Assembly (NCBI GenBank): GCA_038252255.1
Contig: JBBSAM010000001.1
Span: 1 to 64,000 of the forward strand
DNA length: 64,000 bases
Source: Chersky-806 sp038252255
Lineage (GTDB): Bacteria; Actinomycetota; Acidimicrobiia; IMCC26256; JAENVU01
Direction of reading: 5' to 3'
Position 1 is the stretch's first letter. The number at the start of each line of letters is the position of its first letter. A program made the position numbers and the translations under genes. Shown here piece by piece: positions 50,469-59,118 of this stretch. The notes under the pieces were generated by a model. That model ran no database searches and had not been told where the DNA came from. It saw only the letters and a list, made by a program, of their open reading frames with translations.

Positions 50469-50558
50469 CACGCGGGAGTCCGGTGCGCCGGGCTGAGAGG
50501 GTGGGCACGCAGCCCCCGACCGTCAGAACCTGATCCGGGTCATGCCGGCGCAGGGAGC
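50469..50558 (+). promoter_or_regulatory. TPP riboswitch (THI element)
   Basis: The conserved thi-box is unmistakable: GGGCTGAGAGGGTGGGC at about 50489-50505, the run ACCGTCAGAACCTGATCCGG at 50519-50538 and GCCGGCGCAGGGAG near 50544-50557, with the paired P1 strand around 50471-50478. It binds thiamine pyrophosphate and lies 50 bases before the thiamine pyrophosphokinase start, so it should repress the thi operon when TPP is plentiful, either by hiding the ribosome site or by termination. Confidence 0.96.
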
Positions 50559-50607
50559 CTTCCGAGCCTTCCCGTCGTCGGCGTACCCATGAGCGACGGG
50601 AGCGGCG

Positions 50608-51276
50608 ATGGACGCCTTGGTGTTCGCGGGAGGCGACGCAGTCGACGACGGCTGGCGCGCCACGCTGCCGGCCGATGCGTACGTCATCGCGGCGGACTCG
50701 GGGCTCGACCGCGTCTACGCGCTCGGTCGGCATGCTGATCTGGTCGTCGGCGACTTCGACTCCGTGAGCTCGCCCGCACTCGAGCGCGCCCGAGCCGAAG
50801 GCAGCGTGATCCAGGAGCACCCGGCGGACAAGGACGCGACCGATCTCGAGCTCGCGCTCCGGGCGGCCCAGCGTGCGGGTGCGACGCGGGTGACGGTCGT
50901 GGGCGCGGGTGGCGGGCGGCTGGACCACTTCCTTGCCAACGCGCTCCTCCTCATCGCGCCGGACTGGTCCGGCTTCGAGCTGCAAGCGCTCGTCGGCGAG
51001 GCACGCGTCGCTGTCGTGCGCCGCGTCCTCGAGCTGCGAGGTCCAGTGGGGTCGCTCGTGAGCCTGCTGGCTCCGGCGGGTCCCGCCCGCGGGGTGCGGA
51101 CGGCCGGACTGCGCTGGCCACTCGTCGACGACGAGCTGCGCCCCGGCTCGACCCGGGGAGTGAGCAACGAGATGACGTCGACCACCGCCACCGTGACGCT
51201 GCGCGAAGGCGTCCTCCTCGCCATCCAACCGCACGCACTCCCGGTGCCTGTTCCCGAAGACTCCGGAGGAATCTGA
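50608..51276 (+). CDS. Thiamine pyrophosphokinase
   Basis: The 222-residue enzyme has ALVFAGGDAVDD, IAADSGLDRVYALG, DLVVGDFDSVSS, the catalytic DKDATDLELALR, GGRLDHFLANALLL and a C-terminal GSTRGVSNEM, all hallmarks of thiamine pyrophosphokinase, which turns imported thiamine into TPP with ATP. ATG 50608 has a GGGAG site at 50598. It is the first gene after the TPP riboswitch and is followed by the thiamine importer, with one base between stop and next start. The order suggests salvage of thiamine rather than synthesis. Confidence 0.93.
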   Translation: MDALVFAGGDAVDDGWRATLPADAYVIAADSGLDRVYALGRHADLVVGDFDSVSSPALERARAEGSVIQEHPADKDATDLELALRAAQRAGATRVTVVGAGGGRLDHFLANALLLIAPDWSGFELQALVGEARVAVVRRVLELRGPVGSLVSLLAPAGPARGVRTAGLRWPLVDDELRPGSTRGVSNEMTSTTATVTLREGVLLAIQPHALPVPVPEDSGGI

Positions 51277-51277
51277 C

Positions 51278-52327
51278 ATGCGCATCCGCCCGCTCGCCGC
51301 GTTGATCCTCGCGGCGCTCACGATCACCGCGTGTAGCAGTGGGAGCAGCCCGTCCGGCGCCGGTAGGACCGTCACGCTCGTGACCCACGACTCGTTCGCG
51401 GTCTCGAAGCCGGTCCTCCGAGCGTTCACGAAGCGAACCGGCATCACCGTGAAGGTGCTGAAGTCGGGCGACGCCGGCGCGGCGCTGAACCAGGCCATTC
51501 TCACCAAGGACGATCCGCTCGGTGACGCCTTCTTCGGCGTCGACAACACGTTTCTGTCGCGCGCGCTCGGCGCGGGCATCTTCGTCCCGTTCACCGCCAA
51601 AGGCTTGAGCCGCGTCCCGGCCGCGTTCAGGCTGGACCCTCGCCGGCGACTCACCCCCATCGACTACGGGGACGTGTGCGTCAACTACGACAAGGCCTGG
51701 TTCGCGCGGCAGAAGCTCGCGGTCCCGCGCACGCTCGACGACCTCGCCGATCCGCAGTACAAGGGCCGGCTCGTGGTGGAGAACCCGGCTACGTCGTCGC
51801 CGGGCCTCGCGTTCCTGCTCGCCACCGTCGCGCGCTACGGCCGTGACGGCTGGACCGACTACTGGAAGCGGCTGCGGGCGAACGACGTCAAGGTGGTCGA
51901 CGGCTGGGAGCAGGCCTACGACACCGAATTCTCGGCCGGCTCCGGCCACGGTGCCCAGCCCCTGGTCGTGAGCTACGCGTCGAGCCCGCCGGCCGAGGTG
52001 TATTACGCCGATCCCAAGCCCACGACCGCGCCGACCGGGGTCCTCACCGACACGTGCTTCCGCCAGGTCGAGCTCGCCGGCGTCCTGCGCGGCGCCCGGC
52101 ACCCCGAGGCGGCCCGTCAGCTGATCAACTTCATGTTGAGCGAGAAGTTCCAAGCCGACATCCCGCTCCAGATGTTCGTGTTCCCCGCTCGCGCGGGCAC
52201 GCCACTTCCGAGCGTCTTCACGAAGTTCGCCACCGTTCCCCGCCGGCCGCTCTGGCTCGCGCCTGCCGTGATCGGCGCGCAGCGCGACAACTGGATCAAG
52301 CAGTGGACCACCACCGTGTTGCGGTGA
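51278..52327 (+). CDS. thiB: Thiamine ABC transporter substrate-binding lipoprotein
   Basis: The 349-residue protein has a lipoprotein signal (MRIRPLAALILAALTITAC, Cys19) and a periplasmic-binding fold: VTLVTHDSFAVSKPVLRAF, KSGDAGAALNQAILTKDDPLGD, GDVCVNYDKAWF and VVDGWEQAYDTEFSAGSG, matching ThiB. It delivers thiamine, or its phosphates, to ThiP. GGAGGA precedes the ATG. Confidence 0.93.
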   Translation: MRIRPLAALILAALTITACSSGSSPSGAGRTVTLVTHDSFAVSKPVLRAFTKRTGITVKVLKSGDAGAALNQAILTKDDPLGDAFFGVDNTFLSRALGAGIFVPFTAKGLSRVPAAFRLDPRRRLTPIDYGDVCVNYDKAWFARQKLAVPRTLDDLADPQYKGRLVVENPATSSPGLAFLLATVARYGRDGWTDYWKRLRANDVKVVDGWEQAYDTEFSAGSGHGAQPLVVSYASSPPAEVYYADPKPTTAPTGVLTDTCFRQVELAGVLRGARHPEAARQLINFMLSEKFQADIPLQMFVFPARAGTPLPSVFTKFATVPRRPLWLAPAVIGAQRDNWIKQWTTTVLR

Positions 52328-53919
52328 CCCGCGCCGGCCGCGTCGCGCTCGTCGCGTTGCCCGTGGCCTTCCTCGCGGTGTTCTTCGCGTGGCCGGTCAT
52401 CGCGATCCTCGGGCGCGGCCTCGTGCCGCACGGCGCTCTGAACCTCGATCCTCTCGGGCAGGTGCTGACGGATCCGTCGCTCCGCCACGTCTTCTGGTTC
52501 ACGGTGTGGCAGGCGCTGCTGTCGACGGTCATCACGGTCGTGCTCGGGCTCCCGGGTGCCTTCGTCCTCAGCCGCTACCGGTTCCGCGGCCGCACGGTTG
52601 TTCGAGCGCTCGTCACCGTCCCCTTCGTGCTGCCCACCGTGGTTGTCGGCGCCGCGTTCCGCGCGCTCGGTGTGTCCGGCTCGCTCGCCGCGATCCTCCT
52701 GGCGCACGTCTTCTTCAACTACGCGGTCGTCGTGCGCACCGTCGGCGGGCTCTGGTCCCACCTCGACCCGCGCCCCGAGGAGGCCGCACAGGTCTTGGGC
52801 GCCAACCGGTGGCGCACGTTCGTCGGTGTGACGCTGCCCGCGCTCCGCCCGGCAATCATCGCCGCGGCGTCGATCGTCTTTCTCTTCTGCTTCACGTCCT
52901 TCGGGGTGATCCTCATCCTGGGCGGACCCCGGTACGCCACGCTCGAGACGGAGATCTACCGCCAGACCGCGCAGCTGCTCGACCTGCCCGTCGCGGCCGC
53001 GCTCGCGGTAGTCCAGCTGGCCGCGGTCCTGGCCGCGCTCGCGGCCGGTGGACGGGCCCGGGGCCGGCGCACGGAGGCACTCGGGCTCCGCGCGGCCGGC
53101 GAGGCGAGCGTGCGCCCGCGTGGCGCGCGGGCGCACGCGTTCCTCGCGGCCAACCTCGGCTTCATGCTGGTGTTCCTCGGGACACCGCTCGCGGTGCTCG
53201 TGATCCGGTCGTTCGGCGCCGGTTTTGGGTTCGATGCCTACCGCGCGCTGACCCGTACGAGCAGCGGCTTCCTCGAGCCACCGATCCGCTCGGTGTGGAC
53301 CTCCCTGCGCTACGCCGCGATCGCGACGGTGATCGCGCTCGTCGTCGGCGGCGCCGCCGCGTTCGCCCTGGCCGGCGCGCACCGCAGCCGGCGACGCGGC
53401 CGCGGGCTGCTCGACGCGCTGATCATGCTCCCGCTCGGCGTCTCCGCGGTCACGGTCGGCTTCGGGTTCCTGATCGCGCTCGACTCCCCACCGCTGGACC
53501 TGCGGACGTCACCGGCCATCATCCCCATCGCGCACGCTCTCATCGCGATCCCGTTCGTGGTGCGGGTGATGCTGCCGGTGCTGCAGTCCATCGACCCGCG
53601 CCTGCGCGAGGCGGCCGCGGTGCTCGGCGCGGCACCACGACGGGTGTGGCTCGAGGTGGACCTGCGGATCGCCGCGCGTGCGGCACTGGTCGCCGCCGGC
53701 TTCGCGTTCGCGATCTCGCTCGGCGAGTTCGGCGCGACGCTGTTCATCGTCCGGCCCGAGACGACCACGCTGCCGGTGGCCATCTACCGGTTGCTCGGCC
53801 GCCCCGGCGCGGCCAGCTACGACCAGGCGATGGCGGCGAGCACGATCCTGATGGTCCTCACCGCGGCGTCGGTACTGCTGATCGAACGCCTCCGCGTCCG
53901 CGACGTGGGCGAATTCTGA
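52324..53919 (+). CDS. thiP: Thiamine ABC transporter permease (fused two-half)
   Basis: The 531-residue protein has about 12 helices in two homologous halves, each with an ABC-permease EAA loop (EAAQVLGANRWRTFVGVTLPAL in the first; REAAAVLGAAPRRVWLEVDL in the second), as in ThiP. The start is GTG 52324, overlapping the thiB stop (GTGA), and the stop shares one base with the thiQ ATG. Confidence 0.93.
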   Translation: MTRAGRVALVALPVAFLAVFFAWPVIAILGRGLVPHGALNLDPLGQVLTDPSLRHVFWFTVWQALLSTVITVVLGLPGAFVLSRYRFRGRTVVRALVTVPFVLPTVVVGAAFRALGVSGSLAAILLAHVFFNYAVVVRTVGGLWSHLDPRPEEAAQVLGANRWRTFVGVTLPALRPAIIAAASIVFLFCFTSFGVILILGGPRYATLETEIYRQTAQLLDLPVAAALAVVQLAAVLAALAAGGRARGRRTEALGLRAAGEASVRPRGARAHAFLAANLGFMLVFLGTPLAVLVIRSFGAGFGFDAYRALTRTSSGFLEPPIRSVWTSLRYAAIATVIALVVGGAAAFALAGAHRSRRRGRGLLDALIMLPLGVSAVTVGFGFLIALDSPPLDLRTSPAIIPIAHALIAIPFVVRVMLPVLQSIDPRLREAAAVLGAAPRRVWLEVDLRIAARAALVAAGFAFAISLGEFGATLFIVRPETTTLPVAIYRLLGRPGAASYDQAMAASTILMVLTAASVLLIERLRVRDVGEF

Positions 53920-54950
53920 TGCTCGAGATCGAGCAGCTCACGGTCTGCTACGGCGACACGATCGCGCTCGACCGGGTCGACGTCACGGTCGCCGATCACG
54001 AGATCGTGTGCGTGCTCGGCCCCAGTGGCAGCGGGAAGAGCACGTTGCTGCGCGCCACCGCCGGGCTCGAGCCACCGACGCACGGCCGGGTGCGCTGGGA
54101 CGGCGACGACCTTTCGGAGCTTCCGCCGCACCGGCGCCGTTTCGGCCTGATGTTTCAGGACCACGCGTTGTTCCCGCACCGCGACGTCCTCGGCAACGTC
54201 GCGTTCGGCTTGCGCATGCAACGGCTGTCGAGCACCGCGGTCGACAGCCGGGCGCGCGAAGCGCTGGCCCGTGTCGGCCTCGCCGGGTTCGAGCACCGCC
54301 GAGTGCGCGAGCTCTCCGGGGGCGAGCAGCAACGCGTCGCGCTCGCTCGCGCGCTGGCGCCCGAGCCCCGCCTGCTCATGCTCGACGAACCGCTCGGCTC
54401 ACTGGACCGGGAGCTGCGCGAGCGTCTCGTCGGCGAGCTGCGCGCGCTCTTCGTCACGCTTGCGGTCACGGCGCTCTTCGTGACGCACGACCAGGACGAG
54501 GCGTTCGCGCTCGCCGACCGCATCGTGATCATGCGGGCGGGGAAGATCGAGCAGGTCGGGGCGCCGGAGGACGTCTGGCGGAACCCGGCGACCGAGTTCG
54601 CCGCCCGCTTTCTCGGGTTCGCCAACGTGGTGGACGCCACGCTCGAGCCGGACGGGATCCACAGCGCGTGGGGGGTGATCCCGCACCGGGGGCCCGCCCG
54701 GGACGAAGCGGCGGTTCGCGCAACGACGGGAGCCGTCCGGCTCGCGGCGCGCCCGGACGGTGTGCGGCTCGATCCCGAGGGGCCGATACCCGGGCGGGTC
54801 ACCGCCGTGACCTTCCGGCGCGACCACTTCCTCGTGCAGGTGGAGACCGAGCTGGGGTTCCTCGAGGTCGCCGCGACCACGCCTCCCACCCTCGGCGCGA
54901 TCGTCGGCCTCGCGCTGGATCCCACGGCCGCGGTGACGCTCTACGCGTAA
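53919..54950 (+). CDS. thiQ: Thiamine ABC transporter ATP-binding protein
   Basis: The 343-residue ATPase has Walker A GPSGSGKST, Q-loop FGLMFQDHALFPH, signature LSGGEQQRVALARAL, Walker B LLMLDEPLGSLD and switch VTHDQDEAF, followed by a C-terminal TOBE-like domain of about 100 residues (GRVTAVTFRRDHFLVQV) that classical ThiQ lacks. Operon position makes ThiQ the natural name. The extra domain is shared with spermidine/iron-type importers and may regulate transport. Confidence 0.92.
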   Translation: MLEIEQLTVCYGDTIALDRVDVTVADHEIVCVLGPSGSGKSTLLRATAGLEPPTHGRVRWDGDDLSELPPHRRRFGLMFQDHALFPHRDVLGNVAFGLRMQRLSSTAVDSRAREALARVGLAGFEHRRVRELSGGEQQRVALARALAPEPRLLMLDEPLGSLDRELRERLVGELRALFVTLAVTALFVTHDQDEAFALADRIVIMRAGKIEQVGAPEDVWRNPATEFAARFLGFANVVDATLEPDGIHSAWGVIPHRGPARDEAAVRATTGAVRLAARPDGVRLDPEGPIPGRVTAVTFRRDHFLVQVETELGFLEVAATTPPTLGAIVGLALDPTAAVTLYA

Positions 54951-54961
54951 CCTCCGTTGCC

Positions 54962-56653
54962 ATGAAGGAGCTGACGTTCGACCACCTCTATCCCTACGCC
55001 GAGCTCACCGAGGCACTCCATGGCCTCGCGGCGGCCTATCCGGACCTGCTCGAGATCGAGAGCGCGGGCCAGTCGCACGAAGGCCGGGAGATCTGGCTCG
55101 TCACCATCACCAACCGCGCGACCGGGCCCCACCACGAGAAGCCGGCGCTGTTCGTCGAGGCGAACATCCACGCGACCGAGATCACCGGGTCGACCGCCGC
55201 GCTCCACCTGATCCACCACCTCGTGACCGGCTACGGCAACGACGCCGCGGTCACGCACGCGCTCGACACCCGCACCGCGTACGTGATCGCCCGGCTCAAC
55301 CCCGATGGCGTGGAGATGGCCCTGGCCGACTCCCCGACGTACCTCCGGTCGAGCACCCGCATCTATCCGCGGCCGGACCAGCAGCCCGGCCTGGTCGAGC
55401 AGGACATCGACGGTGACAGCCGCGTCCTCACGATGCGGGTGCCGGACCCGAACGGCTCGTGGAAGGCCCATCCCGACGACGCGCGCCTCATGGTGCCGCG
55501 CGCGCTCGACGAGGTCGGTCCGGGACCGTACTACCGCCTCCTCCCCGAGGGGATCGTGCACGAGTACGACGGCGTGCTCGTGCCGATCGCACCCGAGCAC
55601 CGGAGCCTGGACCTCAACCGCAACTTCCCCCAGGAATGGCTCCCCGAAGGCGACCAGCACGGCTCGGGACCGTTCCCGACCTCCGAGCCGGAGGTGCGCG
55701 CGCTCGTCGAAGCGGTCGTCGCGCGCCCGAACGTCTGCGCGTACATCGCGTACCACACGTTCAGCGCGGTGATCCTGCGCCCGTACGGTGGCCACGCCGA
55801 CGAGCACTTCCCCACCGTGGACCTGCGCACGTACCAGGAGCTCGGGAAGCGCGCCACGGAGATCACCGGCTACGAGGCGGTCTCGGTGTTCCACGACTTC
55901 AAGTACGACCCGAAGTCCTCCATCACCGGCGCGAGCGACGAGTGGGTCTACGACTACCTCGGTGTGTTCGGCTGGACCACCGAGTTCTGGAGCCCCATCC
56001 GCGCGGCCGGCATCACGGGCTACAAGTACATCGACTGGTTCGACCGTCACCCCGTCGAAGACGACCTGCGCATCCTCCGCTGGAACGACGACGTGCTCGG
56101 CGGCGAGGGCTTCGTCGACTGGTATCCCTTCGACCACCCGCAGCTCGGGCCGGTGGAGATCGGCGGCTGGGACTTCTTCCGCACCTGGACCAACGCACCG
56201 CCCGCGCTGATGGAGGCCGAGATCGCGCCGCACAGCACCTGGGCGGTCTCGCATCTCCTCGCGTCGCCGCGCCTCGCGGTGCGGTCGTTCACGGCGGAGC
56301 CGGTCGGCGACGGTGTCTGGTGCCTGCGGCTCGTGGTGGAGAACACCGGCTGGATGCCCACGAACGTGAGCAAGAAGGCGCTCGACCGCAAGGCGGTCCG
56401 TCCCGTCGAAGTCCAGCTCTCCGTCCCGGACGGTGCATCGATCACCCTGGGTGACGAGCGCCAGGAGCTCGGCCAGCTCGCGGGCCACGGCCGCGCGCGC
56501 CAGATGCTCGCGATGTTCGACGGGGGCTTCGACGCGACCGACGACCGGTCCAAGGCCGAGTGGATCGTGCGCGGTGCGGCCGGCACCACCGTGAGCGTCA
56601 CCGCGCGTCACGCGCGGGCGGGCACGGTGCGGGCCGAGGTCACCTTGCCGTGA
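54962..56653 (+). CDS. M14-family zinc carboxypeptidase
   Basis: The 563-residue protein has the carboxypeptidase A-like fold: LEIESAGQSHEGREIWLVTI, zinc ligands in VEANIHATEITGS (His and Glu) and the His of AYIAYHTFSA, substrate Arg/Asn in SLDLNRNFPQEW, and the catalytic Glu in WTTEFWSPI. A C-terminal beta domain of about 130 residues follows. No signal peptide is visible. It removes C-terminal residues from peptides or glutamyl-type conjugates. The start is 11 bases after thiQ. The following gene overlaps by four bases, so it may belong to the catabolic series downstream. Confidence 0.9.
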   Translation: MKELTFDHLYPYAELTEALHGLAAAYPDLLEIESAGQSHEGREIWLVTITNRATGPHHEKPALFVEANIHATEITGSTAALHLIHHLVTGYGNDAAVTHALDTRTAYVIARLNPDGVEMALADSPTYLRSSTRIYPRPDQQPGLVEQDIDGDSRVLTMRVPDPNGSWKAHPDDARLMVPRALDEVGPGPYYRLLPEGIVHEYDGVLVPIAPEHRSLDLNRNFPQEWLPEGDQHGSGPFPTSEPEVRALVEAVVARPNVCAYIAYHTFSAVILRPYGGHADEHFPTVDLRTYQELGKRATEITGYEAVSVFHDFKYDPKSSITGASDEWVYDYLGVFGWTTEFWSPIRAAGITGYKYIDWFDRHPVEDDLRILRWNDDVLGGEGFVDWYPFDHPQLGPVEIGGWDFFRTWTNAPPALMEAEIAPHSTWAVSHLLASPRLAVRSFTAEPVGDGVWCLRLVVENTGWMPTNVSKKALDRKAVRPVEVQLSVPDGASITLGDERQELGQLAGHGRARQMLAMFDGGFDATDDRSKAEWIVRGAAGTTVSVTARHARAGTVRAEVTLP

Positions 56654-57531
56654 GCGCTCCGCTCGTCGTCGGGCTGGCGGGAGCGGGACCCTGGGCGCGC
56701 ACGGTGCATGCACCGACCATCGCCGCCGGACCGGAGACACAGCTCGCGGGAGTGTGGTCCCGAACGGCCACCTCGGCCGAGTCACTCGCCGCGGCTCACG
56801 GAGTCCCGACGTTCGATTCCTTCGCCGAGCTGCTTGAGCGCTGCGAGGCAGTAGCGATCGCGGTTCCACCGGCGGTACAACCGGATCTCGCGGTGCAAGC
56901 CGCGCGCGCCGGCAAGGCCTTGATGCTCGAGAAGCCGCTCGGGCTGGACGTCCCAGGAGCCGAACGCGTCGCCGCCGCGGTGGCCGAGGCCGGCGTGGGC
57001 TCGGTGATGGTGCTCACGTACCGCTTCGCTCCGCGCGTCCGCGAGTTTCTCCACCAGGCCGCGAGCTTCCCCGCCACCGGCGGCCGGGCGTGCTTCTTCT
57101 CCGGCGCGTTCCTCAGCGGCGCGTACGCGTCGTCGCAGTGGCGCGTCGAGCACGGGCTGCTCCTCGACGTCGGGCCGCACATCATCGACCTCGCGGACGC
57201 CGCGCTCGGCCCCACCGTCGGCGTCCAAGCGCACGGCGACGTGAACGAATGGGTCGGGTTGCTGCTGGAGCACGAGAGCGGTGCCGTCAGCGAGGTCTCG
57301 ATCTCGTGCAAGGCGGCCATCACGCCGAGCCGCACCGAGATCGAGCTCTTCGGGCCGGAGGGGTCGATCTCGGTCGACGGCCGCGCCGACAGTCGTGAGG
57401 AGGTCTTCGCCAACCTGCGCCGGGACTTCGCGACCGTCGCCCGTACCGGCGGCCCCCACCCGTGCGACGCCGCCCGCGGCCTTCGACTCCAACACCTGAT
57501 CGCCCGGGCCGGGACCGCCCTCAACGCGTAG
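56650..57531 (+). CDS. Gfo/Idh/MocA-family oxidoreductase
   Basis: The 293-residue protein has the dinucleotide-binding start VGLAGAGPWARTVHAP, AVAIAVPPAVQPDLAVQAARAGKALMLEKPLGLD with the conserved Glu-Lys-Pro, and VEHGLLLDVGPHIIDLADAAL in the C-terminal domain. Family enzymes oxidise or reduce sugars, inositol or imines with NAD(P). The start is GTG 56650, overlapping the carboxypeptidase stop. The substrate is unknown; an imine of an amino acid or a sugar is possible. Confidence 0.9.
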   Translation: MSAPLVVGLAGAGPWARTVHAPTIAAGPETQLAGVWSRTATSAESLAAAHGVPTFDSFAELLERCEAVAIAVPPAVQPDLAVQAARAGKALMLEKPLGLDVPGAERVAAAVAEAGVGSVMVLTYRFAPRVREFLHQAASFPATGGRACFFSGAFLSGAYASSQWRVEHGLLLDVGPHIIDLADAALGPTVGVQAHGDVNEWVGLLLEHESGAVSEVSISCKAAITPSRTEIELFGPEGSISVDGRADSREEVFANLRRDFATVARTGGPHPCDAARGLRLQHLIARAGTALNA

Positions 57532-57660
57532 CGCCGCAGAGCCCCTCCGTTTGTGCCGTTCCCCGGCATATCGACGGGCTTGGGCCCAGACAGCGGGGGC
57601 AGTGGGGTGGGCAACAATGCAGGCTGGCGAGCCGGTCCCGGCCGCGACGAGGAGACGGTG

Positions 57661-59118
57661 ATGGGCGAGACCTTCACGAGCGTGAACCCGGCCCGACCGG
57701 GCGAGATCCTGGGGACGTTCCCGGAGTCGACGGCAGCGGACGTCGACGACGCGGTGGCGCGCGCGACGGCTGCGCAGCGCGAGTGGGCCAAGGTGCCGGC
57801 GCCGGCACGCGCCGAGGTGATCGACCACTGCGGCGCGATCCTGGCGAGTCGCAAGGCGGACTTCTCGACCCTCGTCTCCCGCGAGGCCGGCAAGATCCTC
57901 GTCGAGGCAGGCGGCGACGTGCAGGAGGCCATCGACATGGCCCACTACGTCGCCGGCCTCGGCCGGGCCGCGTGGGGCGAGACCGTGCCGTCCGAGCTCC
58001 CGAACAAGATGGGATGGACGACGCGCCAACCGGTCGGGGTGGTCGGGATGATCACGCCGTGGAACTTCCCGGTCGCGATCCCGTCGTGGAAGTGCTTCCC
58101 CGCCCTGCTGGCGGGCAACGGCATCGTGCTCAAGCCTTCCGAGCACGCACCGGCGTGCGCCGAGGAGTTCGTCGGCGCGTTGCGACAGGCAGGAGTGCCG
58201 GACGGGCTCGTCAACGTCGTGCACGGCCATGCCGAACCCGGCCAGGCGCTGGTCGTCCATCCCGGGATCCGGGCCGTGAGCTTCACCGGATCGGTCCCGA
58301 CCGGCCGATCGGTCGCGGCCGCGGCGATGGCAACCGGTCCGCGCCTCGTGAGCCTCGAGCTCGGGGGCAAGAACGCGATGATCGTGCTCCCCGATGCCCA
58401 CCTCGAGCTCGCAGCGGACGGCGCCCTGTTCGGTGCGTTCGGTACGGCGGGCCAGCGCTGCACCTCGACCTCGCGTCTGATCGTGCACCGAGAGGTCGCG
58501 GACGAGCTGCTCGGGACACTCATCGAACGCACCACGGCGCTACAGCTCGGCGATCCGACCGAGCCGGACACCGACGTCGGGCCCGTCATCGACCGGCACT
58601 CGGCCGAGCGCATCGACGCGATGGTGCAGGACGCGATCAGCGAGGGAGCGACCGCGGCCACCGGTGGTCAGATCGTACGGGTCGACGGCTGCGACGGTGG
58701 CTCGTTCTACGCTCCGACGATCCTCTACGGCGTGCAGCGCACCCACCGCATCGCCCGGGAAGAGGTGTTCGGCCCGGTGCTCTCCGTCATCGAGGTCGAT
58801 TCCCTGGACGAGGCCATCGACGTCGTCAACGAGAGCGAGTACGGCCTCTCCGCCGCGATCTACACCGAGCAGATCTCTCCCGCGCTCCAGGCCGTCGACC
58901 GCATCAACACCGGGATCGTCTACGTCAACGCGCCGACGATCGGCGCGGAGATCCAGCTGCCGTTCGGCGGCACGAAGCACACGGGTAACGGGTACCGCGA
59001 GGCCGGCCGGCGCGGGATCGAGCAGTTCAGCGAGGTCAAGAGCGTGTACGTCGACTACTCGGGCCGGCTCCAGCGCGCCCAGATCGACAACCGCCCGCCG
59101 GTCCAGGCGGGCGAGTGA
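57661..59118 (+). CDS. Aldehyde dehydrogenase
   Basis: The 485-residue enzyme has GMITPWNFPVAIPSWK, FTGSVPTGRSVA, SLELGGKNAMIVLP with the general-base Glu, catalytic Cys in GQRCTSTSR, and EEVFGPVLSVIEV. The ATG 57661 is preceded by GAGGAGA; I prefer it to an upstream in-frame ATG at 57553, which lacks such a site. It resembles amine-derived semialdehyde dehydrogenases. It is cotranslated with the ThDP enzyme (overlap GTGA) and may use an aldehyde released by that enzyme. Confidence 0.92.
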   Translation: MGETFTSVNPARPGEILGTFPESTAADVDDAVARATAAQREWAKVPAPARAEVIDHCGAILASRKADFSTLVSREAGKILVEAGGDVQEAIDMAHYVAGLGRAAWGETVPSELPNKMGWTTRQPVGVVGMITPWNFPVAIPSWKCFPALLAGNGIVLKPSEHAPACAEEFVGALRQAGVPDGLVNVVHGHAEPGQALVVHPGIRAVSFTGSVPTGRSVAAAAMATGPRLVSLELGGKNAMIVLPDAHLELAADGALFGAFGTAGQRCTSTSRLIVHREVADELLGTLIERTTALQLGDPTEPDTDVGPVIDRHSAERIDAMVQDAISEGATAATGGQIVRVDGCDGGSFYAPTILYGVQRTHRIAREEVFGPVLSVIEVDSLDEAIDVVNESEYGLSAAIYTEQISPALQAVDRINTGIVYVNAPTIGAEIQLPFGGTKHTGNGYREAGRRGIEQFSEVKSVYVDYSGRLQRAQIDNRPPVQAGE

